Assembly (NCBI GenBank): GCA_963920525.1
Contig: OY986438.1
Location: 184,510,888-184,574,887 of the forward strand
Direction of reading: 5' to 3'
DNA: 64,000 nucleotides
Origin: Dichetophora obliterata
Taxonomy: Eukaryota > Arthropoda > Insecta > Diptera > Sciomyzidae
The position numbers were made by a program, and so were the translations under genes. Positions 33,242 through 44,292 of the stretch are shown one piece after another; the stretch's first letter is position 1; each line of letters starts with the position of its first letter. The notes below the pieces were generated by a model, which was given only the letters and a program-made list of their open reading frames with translations, made no database searches and was not told where the DNA came from.

Positions 33242-34336
33242 TCAATATTGTGTTACATCGCCTTTGGCTTTAATGACGGCCTCCATTCGTTTCGGCATGG
33301 TTTTTATAAGATCGCAACACTCATCTGGAGTTATTGAATTCCATATTTCCAAAATTTTACGCTTTAAACTGTCAACAGTCCTTTGTGGATCGTTTCGCAA
33401 ACGACGTTTCATTATCGCCCAAAGCGATTCGATGGGATTAAGGTCGGGACTTGATGAACGCCAATCCAAAACCTTAATACCTTTATTTTGCAACCAGTTT
33501 TTTGTCGTTTTAGCAGTATGAGAAGATGCACCGTCTTGTTGGAACGTAAATTCTTCAAAGGAAATTATTCGCGATACCAAAGTTAGTAAACTGATTTCCA
33601 AAACATCAATGTATTTCTGGGCATTTACAATTCCGTCAATGAAATTTATGTTCCCAACGCCTTTTGATGACATGCATGCCCATACCATGACACTCGCTGG
33701 AAACTTCACCGTACGCTTCAAGCAATCTCTGTGGTACACCTCATTTTTTGTCCGTATGACTCTCTTTCTGGAATCGCCAATGCACACATCGAACTTGGAC
33801 TCGTCGCTAAATATGATGGTATCCCACTGCCGTTGAACCCAAAATCGTTTATTCGTAGCCCATTATAAGCGCTTCTTCTTCTGCAACGGAGTAAGTAAAG
33901 GTTTTTCCTTGGCCTGAAAAAAGAAAGTATAAGAAATTTGAGATTAAAAATATATAATTTTTTTTAACATACCTTATAAAAACCATACTCGAGCTTATGA
34001 ATACTTTGTCGTGTCCATTCGCGACCAACAGTCTTTCCAATCTTTTCTGACCATATCGCTTCCAAATTTCGCTTCTTTACTTCGTCTGTTTTTCTTCACA
34101 ATAGTCGCTAACGCTCGCAAATCACGACTCGTCAATTTTGAACTTCGGCCACATTTGTTTTTATTTGCATCAATTGAACCAGATAATTTGAATTTTTTTA
34201 TAAAGTTAACTACAGACGATCGTGCTGAATTCAAATCTTTTGCAATTTCGCCAAAACTTTTTCAAACATTATGCTTTTCGACAATTATTTTACAAATTTC
34301 TTCGCAGATTGGTCTTCCACGCACCATATTGAACAT
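33242..34336 (-). pseudogene. Tc1/Bari-like transposase, DD34E triad present, two stops and one frameshift
   Basis: The N-terminal helix-turn-helix begins MFNMVRGRPICEEIC at 34336 and meets an in-frame TGA at 34262-34264. It resumes with FGEIAKDLNSARSSV and a GRSSKLTSRDLRALATIVKK linker (AT-hook-like GR motif). A one-base frameshift near 34085-34095 moves to KIGKTVGREWTRQSIHKL. A probable 59-nt intron follows. After it, KPLLTPLQKKKRL meets a TAA at 33863-33865, then the frame is open to 33242 (C-terminus KGDVTQY). The catalytic residues are all there: FSDESKF, FQQDGASSHT and PDLNPIESLW, with D34E spacing counted. Three small lesions in an otherwise full gene indicate a fairly recent death. 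Confidence 0.85.
33914..33972 (-). other. Probable 59-nt intron in the Tc1-like transposase
   Basis: The minus strand reads TTTATAAG|GTATGTTAAA at 33972 and CTTTCTTTTTTCAG|GCCAAGG at 33914. Removing it joins a GFYK ending to AKEKPLLTP, restoring the usual order of the family at this point. The polypyrimidine tract and 59-nt length fit a fly intron. Confidence 0.7.
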
Positions 34337-34708
34337 TTAATAAAAACACTTAAACTAAAACTGCAAACAATTTTGCAATCTCTCTCAAAATAATATATAA
34401 CTGTTCAAAGTTTCACATAAATGAAAAAAATTGAGAACATTGCAGTCGTTCTCAAACTTTTATTACTGTACCAATTTTAAGTGGTCAGTTTAATTTTCTC
34501 AAAATATACATAGCTTCACCAAAAATATATTGTTGGTATGTATTAAATTCTCCAACATAAAATTGTTTATGCAGTTTAGTTGTAAAGAAAATGAGTTAAA
34601 ATATAAAAATAAAATCAACAGAAAAATGTTAAAGCTAAAGCTAATTTAAATAAACTGCCAAAAAACTATTATGTAAAAAATTGCAGTTGTACCAATTATT
34701 AGTGGTTA

Positions 34709-35450
34709 GGGCTCCTATTGCTGGGTAATTTTTTCGTTTAAAGTTGAAATAACTATATTTTTGAAAGCATGTTATAAAAATGGCCTAAGCGACTGTTATA
34801 TCAGAGATATAATAAATTTAAAATAATCTGGCCTTAGAAAAACTTGAAAATTTCAAAAACCAATTTAAAAATATAAATTGCATAAAGCAACTATAATTAA
34901 AATTTATTACTAAGCTTAATTTTCTATTCATTATAGCTTAGTAGAATTAGGAAAAAATTTGCTGGAATAGCAGAGATTTTCTTTATAACATTCGTTCTAT
35001 ATTTTATCATTGTTGGAAAAATAATACCTATCTATATTGATAATTGTATGCATGAGTAAGAACTAATAATTACTAATTTGAATATCTGCTCTTTTACCAT
35101 TATATTTATTTAGGGATTTAGAAATGCAACTCCATGATTTTTTTTTTTTTGTTTTAATAAAAAAAAATGTTAAAAATGTTCATTATATCTGTGTCGATAA
35201 GCAATAATAGCTTAAGTCTGCTTTCAAAGTTTCGAAAAATCTTGCTTCAAAATTTTCAATCGCCGTATAAGTTATATGGAAGGATATTTTGTTGTTGTGT
35301 CATAACTTTGGCTAAGGTCATGCTAGAAGCTCCAGATTTCGTGTGTGTATAGTACTAAATGCGTGGAACACAGCTGCATAAATAACTAAACTCTGTCTTA
35401 AGTCTACTTAAGCGCTTTTTGCTTGTCGACACAGATATCATAACTTCTTT
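34709..35450. other. AT-rich filler, no gene seen
   Basis: Flank between the Tc1-like element and a mariner fossil. No element termini or coding signal. Confidence 0.45.
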
Positions 35451-35462
35451 TCAAAATTGAAT

Positions 35463-36260
35463 CGGATTTTGCAAATAAAACAGCAATGGTAATGCAATAT
35501 TTATTTTATTACCATTTTTGGTAGGCCGATTTCGGAATCTCTGCAAACTCTCTTTGATGACTTCAATCGTCTCAATATATTTTCCATGAAGAGACAATTT
35601 GAGTTTGGGGAAAATAATAATTTCACACATGGCAATATCTGGCCCATATGGTGCTTGTTGAATGATATTGACATTGATTTTGGTCAAATAATCGCGTACA
35701 ATGCGTGATGTGTGAGCAATTGCATCATCGTGGTGCAAAAACCATAAATTTTCCTTCCATAGTTCTGGCTTCGTTCGCCAAACATTCTCTCGCAAAGGCT
35801 TTAAAACACTCAAATGATATTGAACGTTGACCGATTAACCTTGCGAAAGGAATTCCGAGCGCATGACACCTTGAGAATCAAAGAAAATAGTCAACACCAC
35901 CTTAATTTTTGAAAGATTTTATCGTGGTTTTTTGGTTTCGGCTCATCTGGATAGCACCACTCGGCAGATTGTTGAGCTGTTTTAACGTCATACTCGTGCA
36001 CCCAAGTTTCGTCACCATTAATGATGCGCTAAATGTCCGTATCGTCCATTAAAAGCATCTCTTGAGCGACAATTTTGCGAAACTCTTTTTGAAGAAAATT
36101 CAGAAGATTTTCGAGCACAATTTCCTTTACTTTTTTGACATTTTCACCTTTTATTGATGTTGCTGGACGAGAAGGATGAGGCAAGTAGTCAACTGATGGA
36201 TGTACGACTCTCTTTTAACAATTTGTACCACTCAAAAGCCTGCATTCGTAATTGAAAACC
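35463..36260 (-). pseudogene. mariner transposase fossil A
   Basis: Minus-strand blocks in order: AFEWYKLLKES (helix-turn-helix end), STSIKGENVKKVKEIVLEN (second helix-turn-helix), RIINGDETWVHEYD (first catalytic Asp; the family usually has ITGDE) followed by QQSAEWCYPDEPKPK, then KPELWKENLWFLHHDDAIAHTS (second Asp) and APYGPDIAMCEIIIFPKLKLS, where the family has YSPDLAP-D. The third catalytic Asp is replaced in this block. There are stops and internal deletions between blocks, and the segment between the first and second Asp is decayed. The longest open part is 35451-35813. No terminal repeats could be paired. Confidence 0.8.
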
Positions 36261-36400
36261 AACCGAAATCATCTTTTTTACTCCATGACCTATTGCGTTT
36301 AACATCGTTGTAGACAACCCATTTTTCGTAACCAGTGATGATGCGCTTCAAAAATGGATAATTTACTTGACGATTGAGAAGCGTTCATATCATATACATC
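36235..36400 (-). pseudogene. mariner transposase fossil B, different subfamily
   Basis: Minus-strand FLKRIITGYEKWVVYNDVKRNRSWSKKDD is a short block around the first catalytic site, quoted here in motif form: IITG-Y-EKW where functional enzymes have IITGDEKW, so the catalytic Asp is Tyr. The SWSKK continuation is characteristic of another mariner lineage than fossil A, which it abuts near 36240. Two unrelated fossils are therefore joined head to tail, probably by insertion or deletion. Confidence 0.65.
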
Positions 36401-38228
36401 AACGTTATGGCACAAATTTTTTTTTCGGAGAACTTAACGAACCCATATGTCAAGCTTTGATATTAAACCTAGGCGTTTCAAATGACCATGAACGGTCAAA
36501 TAGTCTGTTTATTGGAATAGAAATGAAATTTTTTTTGGCCCTTTTTTGCAGGGCAGGGCGCGAATTGTACCAAAACCAGCCAGTTGACTGCCACTGTACA
36601 GAACAGCAGACTGGCTAACATAGGCTCAAAAATGTATAAGAGAGCATGTAAGTGGCGTTCAGTGGAAGCAACTTGGCAGGGAATGTACAGAGCAGAATAC
36701 AAGCAGGTAATGGCAGGCAATTGGATGGGGGCATTAACATGGAATTGAATGCAAAATATTGGTTTCTTTATATATATTTTCTATAGTTTAGGTTATTTTA
36801 TATACTTGAGCTTTTGTTATTCAACTAAGAGTTTTTGGCCCTTGGGTTTGTCGATTTTTTTCGATTCACCTAAATTTTGAACGGCTTTGATATTGTGACA
36901 TACAATTTTGAGTGAGATTTTTCAAACGAAAATTTCTAAGTTTTTTTTTAAAAAAAGTTTATCTTTAGTATATCAGGTGTAAGCAAACCCAAACAAAGAA
37001 GGAAATCCACTCCTGTGGGTATAATACCAATACCACCAACAATACCTGAGACTACGTGTGCGAACAGTTTTATTGAAAAGAATTGTGACTTTTACAATTA
37101 TTACTCTTTAAAAACATAGTCCAACACGCAAAAATTAAGCAGATTTCTTAAACGAAATTTGACAGAGAAATGTTTGTACCGTATAATCAGTTAAAGTTTT
37201 TAATTAAGATGATGATTTTGCTGGTCCTTCCCAGAATCAAACAATTGTGCATCAGACGAGGATAGTGAAGATGCGATTGCTGGAAAAGATCGATTTGTTC
37301 TAGGATCTCCGGTATCAACATCTGAAGTCTGCGCCTCAATTCTAGCATACGTTTTACGATACAAACTAAGCGGTTCTGCATTAAGCAGTTAGTTGGAATT
37401 GATTGATTCCATCCATATGCCCTAAAACGCCCTTCTCCACTTATGTCTTTAAAAAACATTTCATAAAAATAAATTCTGCTATTGAGTGTACGGCGCACTG
37501 CAACAACTGTTACAGACCAGTAAAAGGAAATGCGAGGAATATAATAGCAAAAGCGAATTAGGATATCTGCTCAAATTTTCAATAGAGGCACAGCTGCAAG
37601 CAAATATTTCTCGCTCAGATTTCTGCAAACAAGTGCTCACCATTTTAGCAGAAAAAAGAAAATGTTGACAGGCTAGAAGACATTTACGATGGCGAACTGT
37701 ATCGCAATCAATGCGAAAATAGATTCATCAATGACCCCAGGACTTTATCATGTGGTATTTTGACAGAGCAGCACTCTATTTAACTTATACTATTAACTAA
37801 ATTTTTATGTAGTAATTAACAAATGCACTAAAAATTATTCAAAACCGACGGTCCTATCAAATGTTGAAGTCACTCTTGTACACCAGTATATCAGATCTTC
37901 TGAAATACAGTAAATTTCGCCACAATGTATTAAAAATGAATTTTGCATTACATGTAAATGATATTTCTTATGTTTTGTGTTCCACCAAATATGATTCTTA
38001 GTGTTCCACTTAATATGATTGAATACAAATAAAACACCTTTACCTTTATACATTTTTAAATAACGTTTATTTATGCAAATTTTCGGCAAAAAAAAAATTA
38101 ATTGTAACTGCCAAGTTTACATGTGAAATGTGAAAAGGTGTTTAAAAATTTCAAGTTAAACCCAGTAAAAAGTTAGAGCTCAGAAGAGTTAGACAGAATA
38201 AAAACATCTTCCAGTTTAAGACGAGATA
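36401..38228. other. Unannotated stretch
   Basis: Open frames at 36367-36618, 37187-37498 (103 codons, minus) and 37486-37668 have no motif that I can name. The composition near 36540-36760 and 37190-37700 is less AT-rich. No paired element ends were found. Confidence 0.4.
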
Positions 38229-38560
38229 ATTCTGTTGTCTAGAAAGCAAAACATTTTTAAGCTGCTAAACCATTTCAATTGGATGCCAATGCAATGCTTG
38301 TTTTTAATAGAGTTCATGTGCCTGCAAGTATAGGGCGAAAGCATTCTGTTCTGTAGAAAACAAAACTTTTAAGCCTGCCCAAATATTTCAGTTCAATGCC
38401 AAAATAATGATTTTATTTAACAGAGTTCATATGCCTGACGTTATAGTGCGTAGGAAGGCTGCTGCTGGAAGAAAAAAAATGTTTGAGCTGCTTGAACATT
38501 TCAGCTGTCGTCCAATACAATGCCGAATTTCAACACACTGCCTTCTACTGACTTTTCCAT
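38229..38560 (+). repeat. Tandem array, unit about 114-118 bp
   Basis: Copies start near 38229 (ATTCTGTTGTCTAGAAAGCA) and 38343 (ATTCTGTTCTGTAGAAAACA), with a partial third near 38458. Shared landmarks are AGAAA-CAAAA, TTTAAGC-TGC, CATTTCA, CAATGC and AGAGTTCATRTGCCTG (38308 and 38422). Divergence between units is substantial. It directly precedes the RTE-like LINE. Confidence 0.75.
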
Positions 38561-38724
38561 GCCTACTTTCTGGCAGCCTTTTTTGATAAAAAGTAAACTG
38601 GCCGCCACCACATTTCAACATACTGCCAGAACTCTGCTCATTTGCCACAATTATGCTGATATAATGCCATTTTCCTGTCGAATATTTTCTCAGGGGTGGT
38701 GTTCTTTAATTAATGTCTTTATTA

Positions 38725-41480
38725 TGTCTTAATCTTTTATCCAACTGACTGATGTCTTGGAAAGATACAAAGCTGATATCACTGCTATCCAAGAAATGCG
38801 ATGGAAGGGACAGGGTTTCATTCGGCATGCACCCCGTGATATCTACTACAGCGGCCATGCGGAGAAGCACGAGGTTGGATGCAGATTTGTAGTTGGCAAG
38901 AGACTACGTCCCGCCCCACGTCCCGCAATTCACACTTGTGAACGAACGGCTTGCTATAATCCGCATCAAGGTTAAATTTTTTAATATAACCCTAATATGT
39001 GCACACGCTCCGACAGAAGACAAGGACGATGAGACCAAGGAAATTTTCTATGAGCGCCTTAGCGTCCAACAGTCGCAAAGTTCAGCCTCCACGACAACAC
39101 CTCCAATAACGGAATGAGGCTGATTGATTTCGCCGCAGCACGAAACATGGTCGTAAGTAGCAATAGATTCAAGTATCTCAATATTCATAAAGCCACCTGG
39201 ATGTCCCCTGATCAAAAAACAAAAAATCAAATTGATTACGTTTTGATCGACGGAAGGCACTCTTCCAGTGTATTGGATGTACACACGATCCGTGGTGCAA
39301 CTATTGACTTGGATCACTATCTTGTCGCAGCCAAGATCCGTACACGTCTGTGTGCAGCTAAGAATGCACGCAACCATTCACAGAGAAAGCTAGACGTCGA
39401 CAAGCTGCAATCAAAAAAGACAGCCGAAGCTTTCGCCACTCGACTATCACTCCTGCTTCAAAGCACTCCTTCAATCGATCGATGATATATGCGCGCAGTG
39501 GACACACATTTCCAACTCCATGCGTGCGGCTGCTACCACCGCCCTCGCCGAAACCAGTGGTACGACCAGGAGTGTCGCGACGATACTGTAGAGAAAGACG
39601 TCGCCTACAAAGCTAAGGAGCGATACAATGAAAAGAGGAGGGAAGAGAGACGTATTTTTAGGTGGAAAAAAAGAGAGGCAGAAAAGCGCGTGCAGGAGAA
39701 GATTGAGATGTAGGTGACAGAAATGAGGCCCGACAATTTTTCGAAAAATAAGACGCCTACCGATGGTTTTAAAACCGGGGCCTCTTCCTGCAAGGATGAA
39801 AACGGGAATCTAGTGAGAGATGTACAGAGTACACTGACTTTATGGAGGGAACACTTATCTTAGCTTCTAAATGGCGACGCTGACAATAATCCTGCCAATA
39901 GAGATGATATTCTGGAAACCTTAATTACGTATGACAGCGTCAAGGTTGCGCTGCCCGAATATGATGAAGTTCTGACAGCTATAGCTCGGCTTAAAAATAA
40001 CAAAGCCGCGGGAACAGCTCAGGCTTACCTGCTGAGCTGTTTAAGAACGGAGGCGAAGCTCTATTGAAATGCATTCACGAGCTTCTATGCAGAATATGGT
40101 CGGAAGAATGCATTACAAACGATTGGAATCTCAGTGTGCTCTTTCCAATCCACAAGAAAAGCGATCCCACTATCTGTGCCAATTACCGAGGGATAAGCCT
40201 TCTTAATATCGAATATAAGGTCGTGTCGAGCGTTAATTGTGAAAAATTGAAGCACATTGTATACGTCGAAACGTCCATTGATGGTGAAAAGGCTACCATC
40301 GACCAGATTTTCACGCTACGACAAATCTTGGAGAAGACTCAAGAAACACAAGCAGACACCCAAAATCTTTTTGTCTACTGCAAAGCCGCCTTCGACAGCC
40401 CAATAAGGAAGCACCTGTACTCCACATGTCTGAGTTTGGTATTCCTGGAAAACTACTACGACTTTGCAGGATGACACTAAGAAACACCAGTAGCGCAGTT
40501 AAAATCGGGAAGGACCTCTCCCAACCATTTGTTACCAAACGAGGTTCCAGACAAGGTGAGTCCTTATCGTGCGACTTTTTCAACCTAATGATGGAGAAGA
40601 TCATCCGAGCTGCTGATCTGAGACGTAGTGTCACAATATTCTACAAGAGTGTTATGCTGCTTGCATATGCTGATGACATCGATATCATTGACCATAATTC
40701 TCGCGAATTCAGTGCAGCACAATTCAGATTAGAAAGAGTGTCAAGTCGAGTGGCAGTGAATGCAGATAAGACGAAATATTTAAATCAAACAGTCCCAGCG
40801 TCTTGGAACAGTTACAGTTGACAGTACCTCCTTCGAGGTTGTCAAGGACTTCGTCTATCTGGGATCCAGCATAAACTCAACCAACGACATCAACATTGAG
40901 ATCAAACGAAGAATAGCTCTTGCCAACAGGTGTTACTTTGGGCTCAGTAGGCAATTGAGAAGCAGAGACCTCTCTCGACGAACGAAAATCACCCTCTATA
41001 AATCGCTCATCGTGCCCGTCCTACTTAATGCATCACACACCTGAAAGCTGAGCAGTTCAGATGAAAAGACTTTAAGAGCATTCGAGAGAAAGATTCTTAG
41101 TTAGATCTACGAACCAATCTGCGTCAATGGCGAGTACCGAATACGGTGGAATGATGAACTGTATGAGCTGTACGCTGACATCGACATAGTCAAGCGCATT
41201 AAAATCGAGCGGCTTCGCTGGCTTGGTCATGTTCAGCGCATGAAAGACTATGCTCCAGTGAAGAAAACATTCGATTCGGTACCCAGTGGCGGTCAACGCA
41301 GAAGAGGACGACCGCATCTTCGTTGGAAAGACCAAGTGGAGGACAACCTGACGAAGCTTGGAATTTCCAACTGGCGCCAGCAAGCGAGCGACAGAAATGG
41401 CTGGCGCAAATTCTTATATGAGGCCAAGACCGATATACGGTTGTAGCGCCAACTAAATAAGTAAGTAAATAAGTAAGTTA
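38725..41480 (+). mobile_element. Decayed RTE-like non-LTR retrotransposon
   Basis: An endonuclease followed by a reverse transcriptase and a C-terminal domain are recognisable across about 2.7 kb, ending in a short tandem tail AAATAAGTAAGTAAATAAGT at about 41453-41478. The 5' end begins inside the endonuclease (QLTDVLERYKADITAIQE from about 38729), so the copy is 5'-truncated. A tandem-repeat tail in place of poly(A) is usual for RTE elements. GC content is visibly higher than in the flanks. Confidence 0.8.
38729..41446 (+). pseudogene. Endonuclease/reverse transcriptase polyprotein remnant (RTE-like)
   Basis: In order: an apurinic-type endonuclease with DITAIQEMRW (Glu of the active site) near 38770-38805, an IRIKVKFFNITLICAHAPT block near 38960, and QIDYVLIDGRHSS then DHYLVAAKIR near 39228-39340 (the late Asp and His residues). 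The reverse transcriptase has IWSEECITNDWNLSVLFPIHKK near 40093-40158, CANYRGISLLN near 40175, QPFVTKRGSRQGESLSCDFFN near 40525-40585, and LAYADDIDII near 40662-40692. The C-terminus has DFVYLGSSI, IERLRWLGHVQRM and GRPHLRWKDQVEDNL, ending at 41446. Stops (for example TGA at 41042-41044 and TAG near 41101) and several frame changes make it non-functional. Clade assignment is from overall resemblance to insect endonuclease-reverse transcriptases. Confidence 0.8.
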
Positions 41481-42024
41481 TATCTTCATAAGTTTCAACT
41501 GGCCTTCCAGAACGTGGTATTTCTTCACCATAAAATTGTCGGATCGAAATTTAGCAAACAGCTTTTGGTGCTGGCGTCCTGTCAATACATCTTTTCCATA
41601 TGGATTGGCTTATTTTCTTTCTTGCTTGAACAGAATTTTTACCTTTTCGATAGTAAAAAGTAAGATATGCTGAAAATGTTGCTTTTCATTTTCCATATTT
41701 AAAATGGCACCAAACAAAAACTACTGTGTAAAATCAATCGAATTTTTCACAAGCAAGTTTTGCTATAAAATCTGTCAAAATATTTAATCGGGTAATTCAC
41801 AATCTCTTTGCATCGTTGCAAATTCAAAATGAGCTTCTTTTACAAAAACAAAAAAGCATTTATATGCATTTTCAACATTTATGCATTTGCTATAACAAAA
41901 GACTGTTGCAAAACATCCAACACATCCAATAATATTGCATGATGCTATTGAAAATTAATTTGTTTGTTTTGCAATGAACACCATCACCACCGATACTTTT
42001 TGAACACCGCTGATTGATCATAGA
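41481..42024. other. AT-rich filler, no gene seen
   Basis: It separates the RTE tail from the left target duplication of the 2.25-kb element. Nothing recognised. Confidence 0.45.
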
Positions 42025-44292
42025 ATGTATATTAGACTGGTCGTTATTTTAACTTTTTTACCCCGATTTGAAACCGCCGGGCGGATAAAGTTTCCTTTTA
42101 ACCTAAAAACATTGAAAATAAAATTTGGTGGCGATCGGATAAGATTTAATGGGCGCGCACTTGGCTCAAAGTTTGAGAAAACACGGGATATATGGGTAAA
42201 TTCTGTTTTTTTTTATTCTGAAACATATTCGCCATTTTTCTCCATATTTTATACGAAAGGAAACAGTTGGAATCAGTTTTTATTATATTTTGTATTTCAA
42301 CATATAGGTATTTCCAATAAACCAAATTTAAATTAAAAAAAAATTACATTAAATTGAAAAAAGTAAGGTAAGTTACCCAAATAAGGACAACCTAACGGTT
42401 TTTACCAGACAGAAGAGAAACGGATTTTTTAAACTTATTTTTGCAATTTTGTATTTTTGTTTACTAAATTTTTTTTCAAAAACATAAAAATAAAGCATGA
42501 AAAAGTAAAAAATATATCCAGCTCAGAAGGTTTTAAAAAGGTCTGGTTTTTGACATATTAGGACCACCATGTCTAAATAAGGCCCAATATATAACGGTTT
42601 TAGAAACATAACAAAACAGTCAGAAAATAATAAAATAAGAACACATATTGTTATTATACATGTTGGTTTACATTTATACTTAACATAAATGCTATTCATA
42701 GCTTTTTTTTTATAAAAACTTTTTCGAAAATATACTTTTATTGCCGAAAGTTCATTTTGAAAATTAAAATTCTTTCTGGCTTTTAAAGAAAATTTTGGTA
42801 ATTTGCTGACCTTTATAGTTGAGGGCTTTCTTTTTCGTAGTTTTTTCTGCCAGGTAGATTTAGGTGTGGACATGAGAACGTAAAAAGAAAGCCGGAAAGA
42901 AAAAAAATGTTTGGGCCTTTTTAGGCGCTCTCAATATAATTTCATTAACCAAGTTTTTCTCGGAATACACCACAGTTAGATTTGATCAATTAACCTTTTT
43001 GTTTTCGTTTAAATACCTCTCTTGATTTTTAATTCAAAGCTGGACATAGGCAATAGTTAATTCGTAGAATAACGGACTTTTGCTGCGAGCACAATATTAC
43101 ATCAACCACGTTGTTGACGCTACCGCTGACTTCGTTCGACTGTCACTCGCTTCACAGATGCGCAATCGAAGTAATTTTTTTTGCATCGTGATGCAGATAT
43201 GAACATGTTTAAACGTGCAAAAAATCATTTTGCAGGGAATGCAATAAATGTGCGTATTAGAAATCGGGCCTTATTAAGGATTGGGCCTTATTTGGCGAAG
43301 AGACCTTATATCCCTCTATAGGATGTAATGGTAAAAATTGTATATTAGTAATGCATAGTATGTATAATATATAGTATGTACTTAGAATTTATTTGAAATG
43401 AGAGAAGATTTTTTTTTGTGAGGAAAATTTTTTTCGATAAGCTTCAACAAACTGAAACACCAATTGTTTTTTATCTTCATCTTTTGTTAGAATGAGATTG
43501 TAATCCTTCATAAATTTTACACCTTCGTTTTTGTTGTGCATTCAAACATTCATTGCTTTTACCATGCATCCATTCAACAACAATAACTAATGCTGTTGCT
43601 ATGTCGTACATTCATTGTATTTGATGATTGACTTTTTCGCAAACATTTGTATAATACCGTTACATGTCAAGCAACGAAATGAAAAAAATAATTCAGTGTG
43701 AACAAATTTTTGAGATAATTTATAACGCTGTTTTTCGAGCAAAGAAGACAAACAAAAAAGTTAAATTTGGAAGATTTTTTCTAGAAGCTTAATTTTATTT
43801 ACCACTTATTTTTATTAAATATCAATTTATTTTGTATTCGTTCTCTTGTAGTCAAAAGTATTTTTATGCAAAAATATACTTTTTTCATACCCTGTAAAAA
43901 CCATTTTTTGTTTTGTCATAACAGGTGATTTAGGTTTGGTTACTTTTTGCCTTTCACTAAGGCACGTAAGAGATATCTCATATTAATGCGCTACTAACCG
44001 TTGTAAATTCGTTAGTTTTCAACCGATTTTGGACCTTGATAGCATTTTAAAAAGAAAATTTTAATATCAATCTGTTAATCTAATAAATTTAAAAAAATGG
44101 CGAATATGTTTCAGAATAAAAAAAAAATATTACCCATATATCCCGTGTTTTCTCAAACTTTGAGCCTAGTGCGCGCCCATCAAATCTTATCCGATCGCCA
44201 CCAAATTTTATTTTCAATATTTTTAGGTTAAAAGGAAACCTTATCCACCCGGCGGTTTCAAATTTATTTATAACGACCAGTCTTATGTATAT
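42025..44292. mobile_element. 2.25-kb non-autonomous DNA transposon with about 200-bp inverted ends, hAT-type target site
   Basis: A perfect 8-bp duplication ATGTATAT flanks the element (42025-42032 and 44285-44292) and fits the hAT preference nTnnnnAn. Terminal inverted repeats run 42033-42239 and about 44093-44284 (TAGACTGGTCGTTAT at the left, AAGACTGGTCGTTAT at the right; inner end AATATTCGCCATTTTT-like), with roughly 85-90% identity by eye. The left arm carries a chance open frame (42025-42336). The 1.85-kb interior has no transposase motif. It includes a possible older nested element at about 42360-43310, whose edges (AAGGTAAGTTACCCAAATAAGG / complement of CCTTATTTGGCGAAGAGACC) are partly complementary. 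Confidence 0.8.

Larger units (their letters stand above)
32987..34708 (-). mobile_element. Second Tc1-like element with IR/DR ends and an intron-bearing gene
   Basis: The element is 32989-34706 (1718 bp) with TA at 32987-32988 and 34707-34708. Outer termini read ACCACAAATAATTGGTACAG (left) and ACCACTAATAATTGGTACAA (right, complement). The motif recurs inside each end: ACCATTAAAAATAGGTACAG (33207) and ACCACTTAAAATTGGTACAG (34484, complement). That gives four direct/inverted binding-site candidates about 220 bp apart, as in Bari-type Tc1 elements. The extra CCC/GGG just outside the TA is symmetrical too and leaves one or two bases of doubt about the exact edge. The gene inside is broken by point changes. 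Confidence 0.85.

Noticed and set aside
37187..37668. Overlapping frames on opposite strands as host exons
   Set aside because: No conserved motif or splice sites could be matched, and the two frames overlap head to head.
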